From: Diphasiastrum complanatum
Lineage: Eukaryota; Streptophyta; Lycopodiopsida; Lycopodiales; Lycopodiaceae
DNA: 64,000 bases
Direction: 5' to 3'
Assembly (NCBI GenBank): GCA_029204225.1
Contig: CM055107.1
Coordinates: 30,095,410-30,159,409, forward strand
The position numbers and the translations under genes were made by a program. This document shows, in pieces, positions 59,746 through 64,000 of this stretch. Under the pieces are notes generated by a model. That model was not told the origin of the DNA and made no database searches. It saw only the letters and a program-made list of their open reading frames with translations. Positions within the stretch are counted from its first letter, which is position 1, and each line of letters opens with the position of its first letter.

Positions 59746-60157
59746 TAACAATGGCGGTGGAGATGGTGGTGACGATGGGGGTGGTTATTGCGGTGATGAT
59801 GGGAGTGATGACAGGGCAAATTGGAGAAGAGGTTAGTGGGATGACAAAGGCAACCATCAGTGCAAAGGGCTACAATTTCTTGATCTGTGAGCAATGGGAG
59901 GATGGTGTATTGTGAGGGTGCATGGGCAGCACGACCAGGAGTAAGACGAGTAGATCAGGGAGAAGTTTCTCCCTCTTGTCGGCTAGGGGATGTGGACGTG
60001 GTTGGGGATGAAGATTCGGTCTATTGGGACCCGGATGGAGAAGTAACGGTTTGGGAAGATGTGGTTGGGCTGATGAGTAGAGATTTTTGTCCAGAGGGAG
60101 CAGTGGCACCGAAAGTCGACGTTTTGGTGCCATGAGGGTGGTTTTGGAGGTACGGGG
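59746..60157. other. Spacer between two head-to-head family A LTRs
   Basis: 412 bp with a GGTGG/GATGG-rich start (59755-59815) and a GC-balanced remainder. Short frames on both strands (82 and 100 codons; the - strand one is Pro/His/Leu-rich). No family recognised. Confidence 0.4.
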
Positions 60158-60460
60158 TGTGAAAGTTTTCAACTAGTTTAGTCAAAATTGCTACATTTGT
60201 TTATATGGCATTTGAGGACAATTTCATATTAGACTTAGAGTTTGAGTTTCCAAAGTTATATCAGTCTAAAACTATTTGAATAGACACTTTTTGAAAGTGT
60301 GAAAAAAAAAATTAAAGTCGAGTTTTAGTAGATTCAAATTTGAAAGTTGGGTACATTGAATCTAGTCTAAAAATAGTAGGGTTTTCATTATGGAGGGAAA
60401 CCAAGTGGCAATTCAGGTTTTGGACCGGTTATAAAAGGATGTAACTCGTGGGAAGAGAGA

Positions 60461-60548
<88 letters not shown>

Positions 60549-60851
60549 CTCATTCATGCTTATACATGGCTCTCTTGGGTTCTACTATCCATTGTTAATT
60601 ATATGTGTAGAATGCTCATTAAATGCTATTTTTAGATCCACCTATGTAAAATACAGTAGATTACTATTATTGTATGGATAGCAACATTATTTTATGTCTT
60701 GGTTCATGTTTGATCAAGATCTATTAGAGTTTGCATCTCATTCTTAGAGTAGATGCTGATTTTTCTACATTGGCAAGATTGGTGATATGTTGTCTTTCTA
60801 ACCCAAGATCATTTTATGATTTATATCTTAATTGATTTGAAATCTTTTACA
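60158..60851 (+). repeat. 5' LTR of family A copy 3
   Basis: TGTGAAAGTTTTCAACTAG to AATCTTTTACA, 694 bp. Contains a TATA box (TTATAAAAGG, about 60429) and, 26 bp on, a long CT tract (60463-60545). Confidence 0.92.
60463..60545 (+). repeat. (CT)n microsatellite in the LTR
   Basis: About 41 CT units. The equivalent position in copy 1 (about 44581) holds only about seven. Confidence 0.97.
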
Positions 60852-60863
60852 TGGTATTAGAGC
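60852..60863 (+). other. Primer-binding site, mutated
   Basis: TGGTATTAGAGC: one C-to-T change from TGGTATCAGAGC. Confidence 0.85.
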
Positions 60864-61189
60864 TTGTGTTTTAGGTTATGAAGGAAGCAATCACATCTAT
60901 CAATGATTTGGAGAAGATATCATTGCTAGAGCATGCTAGATTGCATTCTACATCAAAATCAAGTTTCTTGCATATGTAGATTGGATCTTTTGTGGATCAA
61001 AACTCTATTTAGGGTTATATTCTTGATCAATTTCGATTATTCAAAATTCATGTTGAATTTGGCTGACTTTTAGAGCATTGAAAAAGCCTAAGTGGTGGCT
61101 GCAAGATTTTCTTTTGAAAACATTTGTTGTTGTTCAAAGGAGTGCGTTGTGCACTGAAACAGGTTGAAAGAGAGGATCATGTCATTACT

Positions 61190-61756
61190 ACATGGCTACA
61201 TCAAGTTGAGTCACGTTGGAAGCCATTGATAGGTTTACCTCAAGTAACTATTCATTGTGGAAAGTGAGGATGGATCACTTCTAGAGATGAATGATGTTTT
61301 GGATATTGTTGTAGGTTTGGACCAGCAACACAACAAGATCAAATGAGGTATGACAAGAGGGCCAAGAAGGCTCTACACATGATAAAGATGAATGTTACCA
61401 ATGAGCTTCTCAAGGAAGTTGGTAAGAGTACTTCATCAAAGGATGCTTGGGATTCATTGAAAAAGCTTTATGAATCCAAGTCTACTTATAGAGTGTTGAC
61501 TCTAAGAAGGCAAATTTTTTTCTTGTTTGCAAAATAGTGAAAAAAGTCCAAATACTTTTATTTTGAGAGTGAAAGCATTAAATGATGAGTTGGCTTGCAT
61601 TGATGAGATTATTAAGGAAGGAGAGCTTGTTCAAGTTATTCTTAATGGATTGTTGGATGCTCTCATCAATGCAAGCCAACTCATGTTGATGAGTTGGCTT
61701 GCATTGATGAGAGCATTAAGGAAGGAGAACTTGTTCAAGTTATTCTTAATGGATTG
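61190..61756 (+). pseudogene. copia family A gag with duplication-inversion
   Basis: Gag start as in copy 1 (SSNYSLWKVRMD, with stops), then UBN2-type gag (MNVTNELLKEVGKSTSSKDAW, 61385; LRVKALNDELACIDEIIKEG, 61563). From 61584 a 70-bp segment is repeated at 61687-61756. A short inverted copy (61657-61684) lies between them. Confidence 0.85.
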
Positions 61757-62958
61757 ATTTTCGGTCCTTTGGTAGCTTGGATCCAGCGAGCTCATGAGAA
61801 CTTCAAACATAGAGGGTCAACGAGCTCAGAAGGGATTCATATGCACGACTGTAGATCCGACTGACTTGGCGCTCAAACAAGCTCAAATTGGACTCACATT
61901 TGCATCGTAGATTCAAGGTGGTTCATCCAGTGGCCTAGCAGAGGGAAGCGAGTTTGCCTCGCTCTTGCAACTCTCCTTGAATTCACGTGAACCAACATCA
62001 ATCACTCCCTATCATCAACCATTTTCTCAACTTCTCTATCTTTCAATGTTCTTCATTCTCTCTCTCTCTCTCGACTATCTATCTCACTCACACAACTAAC
62101 AACACTATTATCAGCTCCTTGTTCCTTCAACTTTTGTCCATCCTCTCACGTTAATGCAAAAAGAGGCCTCTCCTCTTTATAGGCATCTCTCACACCTTCT
62201 CCTTCAAAATGACATACTTTCATCCTTCAAGGCCTTCATGACATGTGTCCCATTTTGTACTTGGCCTTGAAATTGGGGTGGTACCCCCTTTGTCTTGCAA
62301 AGATGTTTTGGGTCACTGGTACTGGAGTACCACTTGTGTGAGCCACTTTCCTCTTTTGCACTTGTTGGTGGTGTAAATGGCAAGTAGTTTACTTGCTTGT
62401 CTTTCTTAATTGGTTAGTCCTCTTTGCTACTTGTGGTCAACCTCTACCACTTTTAGGTAGGATGTTTTTTGTTAAGCACTTTTGGCCTCCACTTGTATTT
62501 TCCTTTTGCGTGTCTATGGCCCATGGCTTAAGCTGTCGAGGTGATTTGTCTGTCGGGGTGCCGCTTCAACTTGCACTGGAACTTGTCTATATTTTTGTTA
62601 CGGTTTCCTTGAACCTGTCCCACAATTTTTTACTGTTTGTTGCGAGTTGATTTGCTAGTTTTTCCCGTGTATCGTTACTGGCGAGCACTCATGACTTGGG
62701 TTTCTTCAAGGCAACCGGTTCCCTGAAAAACACAGTAGACAATTTTTTCATTAATAAAAGTAACGGAGTACATTGAAAATTTGCTCGGCCATGCCGGCTA
62801 GTATAATCGGGCCAAATCTAAGGCCGTAAGCTATTCTATGGGCCATTTCTAAGGCCTCAAAATTTGCTCTAGCCACATTTTCGGTGGGCTAGGACCCCTT
62901 TCTATGTGGACCGGTATTTTTTACTTGGTCTGTACAAAAATTGTCCATAAAATATTTT
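61757..62958 (-). repeat. Insertion in copia gag; right part is family B, copy 3
   Basis: Copia reading stops after AATGGATTG and resumes at GATAGTGGAGCAAGTTC. The insert's right end (about 62780-62956) is the reverse complement of family B 35930-36120 (CCGGTCCACATAGAA, GGCTAGAGCAAATTTTG, GGCCTTAGAAATGGCC). The left part (61757-62700) carries a short CT tract (62054) and no recognised domain, and is presumably the remainder of the same inserted unit. Confidence 0.55.
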
Positions 62959-63991
62959 TGATAGTGGAGCAAGTTCACACATGACTTTTCACAAAGAGTA
63001 CTTCATTTCTTTGTTGGCATATGGACATGACAAGAGGGTGATCTATACGACCAATGCAATGATGGTGAGTGTGCAATCAAAGGAATTGGCATAATTCCTA
63101 TTTCTCTCCTAAAAATAGGAATGTTCATTTGGAGGATGTTTTGTTCATTCCATCTATTACCAAGAATTTACTTAGTGCGAGTCAATTGCTAAGTAAAGCC
63201 TCAGAGTTGAGTTTGATAGAGATGCTTGTATGATCAAAAGGAAGGATATCTTGATTGCAAAAGGTAAAAGGCAAGGGAAGTTGTTCAAACTAGATGCTTG
63301 TGTTATTGCTAACCAAGTTGGATGTGTTGCAAGAGAGCAAATACCTATTCAAGAGGTCTGGCATAAAAGGATGGGACACCTCAACTTCAAGTCATTGGAG
63401 GTAATGGCTAGAAAGCAAGTTGTGATAGGTCTTCCAAGTTCCTTAAAAAGTATCAATCATGTTTGTGAGTTTTGTTCTTTGTCAAAGTCACATGGACTAC
63501 CTTATACTAGATCTACATCTAGATCTACAAAGCCTTTTCAAGTTGTACATTCAAATATTCATGGAATTACTACAATTATCAATAGTGGAGCTAAGATGTA
63601 TGTAACTTTCATTGATGATTTTAGTCGATTTTGTTGGATAGATGAAGTGTATGATGTCTTTGTCAAGTTCAAGAATGCAACACAAGGATCAAGTGCTTAA
63701 GGAGTGACAATGGTGGAGCGTACATATCTACCAAGTTCAAGGCTTTTTGTGATGAGCATGGGATCAAGAGGGAGTATACAACACCAAGGAGCCCACAACA
63801 AAATGGAGTGGCCGAGAGGAAGAATAGGGCAATATGTAAAAGTGCCAAAGCCGCTAATCTTTGTAAGCCATTTTGGGATGAAGCTTTGTTGTGTGCTAAT
63901 TTCTTGTGCAATATGTGGCCAAGTGCTATTTTGGATGGAAGGACACCTTTTGAGATGCTATTCAAGAGGAGGCCGAGTGTCAACTTTCTAA
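62959..63991 (+). pseudogene. copia family A protease and integrase
   Basis: Protease DSGASSHMTFHKEYF (62959 on, catalytic DSGA intact), pre-integrase (VWHKRMGHLNFKSLEVMARK, 63357), integrase core (FIDDFSRFCW, 63609; a GVTMVERTY-type frameshift near 63690; then PQQNGVAERKNR in the next frame, 63795) and PFWDEALLCANFLCN (63866). Two or more frameshifts. The product continues out of the window. Confidence 0.88.
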
Positions 63992-64000
63992 GAACCTTTG

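Larger units (their letters stand above)
60158..64000 (+). mobile_element. copia family A, copy 3, running off the window
   Basis: 5' LTR (60158-60851), a primer site with one change, a decayed gag (61190-61756), an unrelated insertion (61757-62958), then protease to integrase. The element continues past the right edge. Confidence 0.88.

Overview
The window is nuclear DNA from a land plant with a repeat-rich genome. The evidence is two clearly plant genes, GT-AG introns that are U-rich on the sense strand, plant-type LTR retrotransposons primed by initiator Met-tRNA (TGGTATCA-type sites just inside the LTRs), telo-box-like TAGGGTT motifs, and long CT, AC and AT microsatellites. I cannot place the species. 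A DNA N4/N6-methyltransferase-like pseudogene would fit a non-flowering lineage better than a flowering one, but that is weak evidence.

The left 12 kb is the genic part. Positions 3-3839 hold the 3' exons of a coiled-coil protein of the At5g41620/At1g50660 (BRANCHLESS TRICHOME-like) family on the + strand. Both its introns and its last exon carry local tandem duplications. Positions 9233-11161 hold an intact single-exon ANTH-domain clathrin-assembly (AP180/CALM-like) gene on the - strand. Between them lie a diverged LTR remnant, a CT microsatellite, and a copia integrase scrap into which an 85-bp SINE-like unit with a 15-bp target duplication has jumped.

From 13 kb on, the window is dominated by nested retrotransposons. 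At 13053-19324 is a young, complete-ended Ty3/gypsy chromovirus (two 918-bp LTRs, TACCC target duplication). It has no recognisable gag, carries a broken pol, and its leader holds five copies of a small hairpin. At 20.8-23.85 kb is a decayed copia on the - strand. Directly beyond its LTR, 23.86-26.16 kb is a multi-exon relic of a beta-arranged DNA amino-methyltransferase, with an array of palindromes in one intron. I consider this the most unusual item in the window. At 28005-33551 is a recent copia (- strand) with a 3' LTR, a truncated 5' LTR and a mutated protease active site.

The right half (35.7-64 kb) holds three copies of a non-coding repeat family starting TGTTAGCCGA (35.7, 51.2 and 61.8-62.96 kb), a cluster of GTGGAT/ATCCAC palindromes (40.3-40.7 kb), a foldback MITE-like element (41.08-41.22 kb), and a telo-box repeat next to a possible unknown exon (41.5-42.2 kb). 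It also holds a roughly 0.9-kb direct duplication flanking a copia, three differently deleted copies of one copia family (44.4-47.3 kb; 57.3-59.7 kb minus; 60.16 kb to the edge), and another copia (52656-56345) fused to gypsy fragments. The coding parts of these elements are all interrupted. The two host genes are the only genes here that look intact, and they have no evident functional link to each other.
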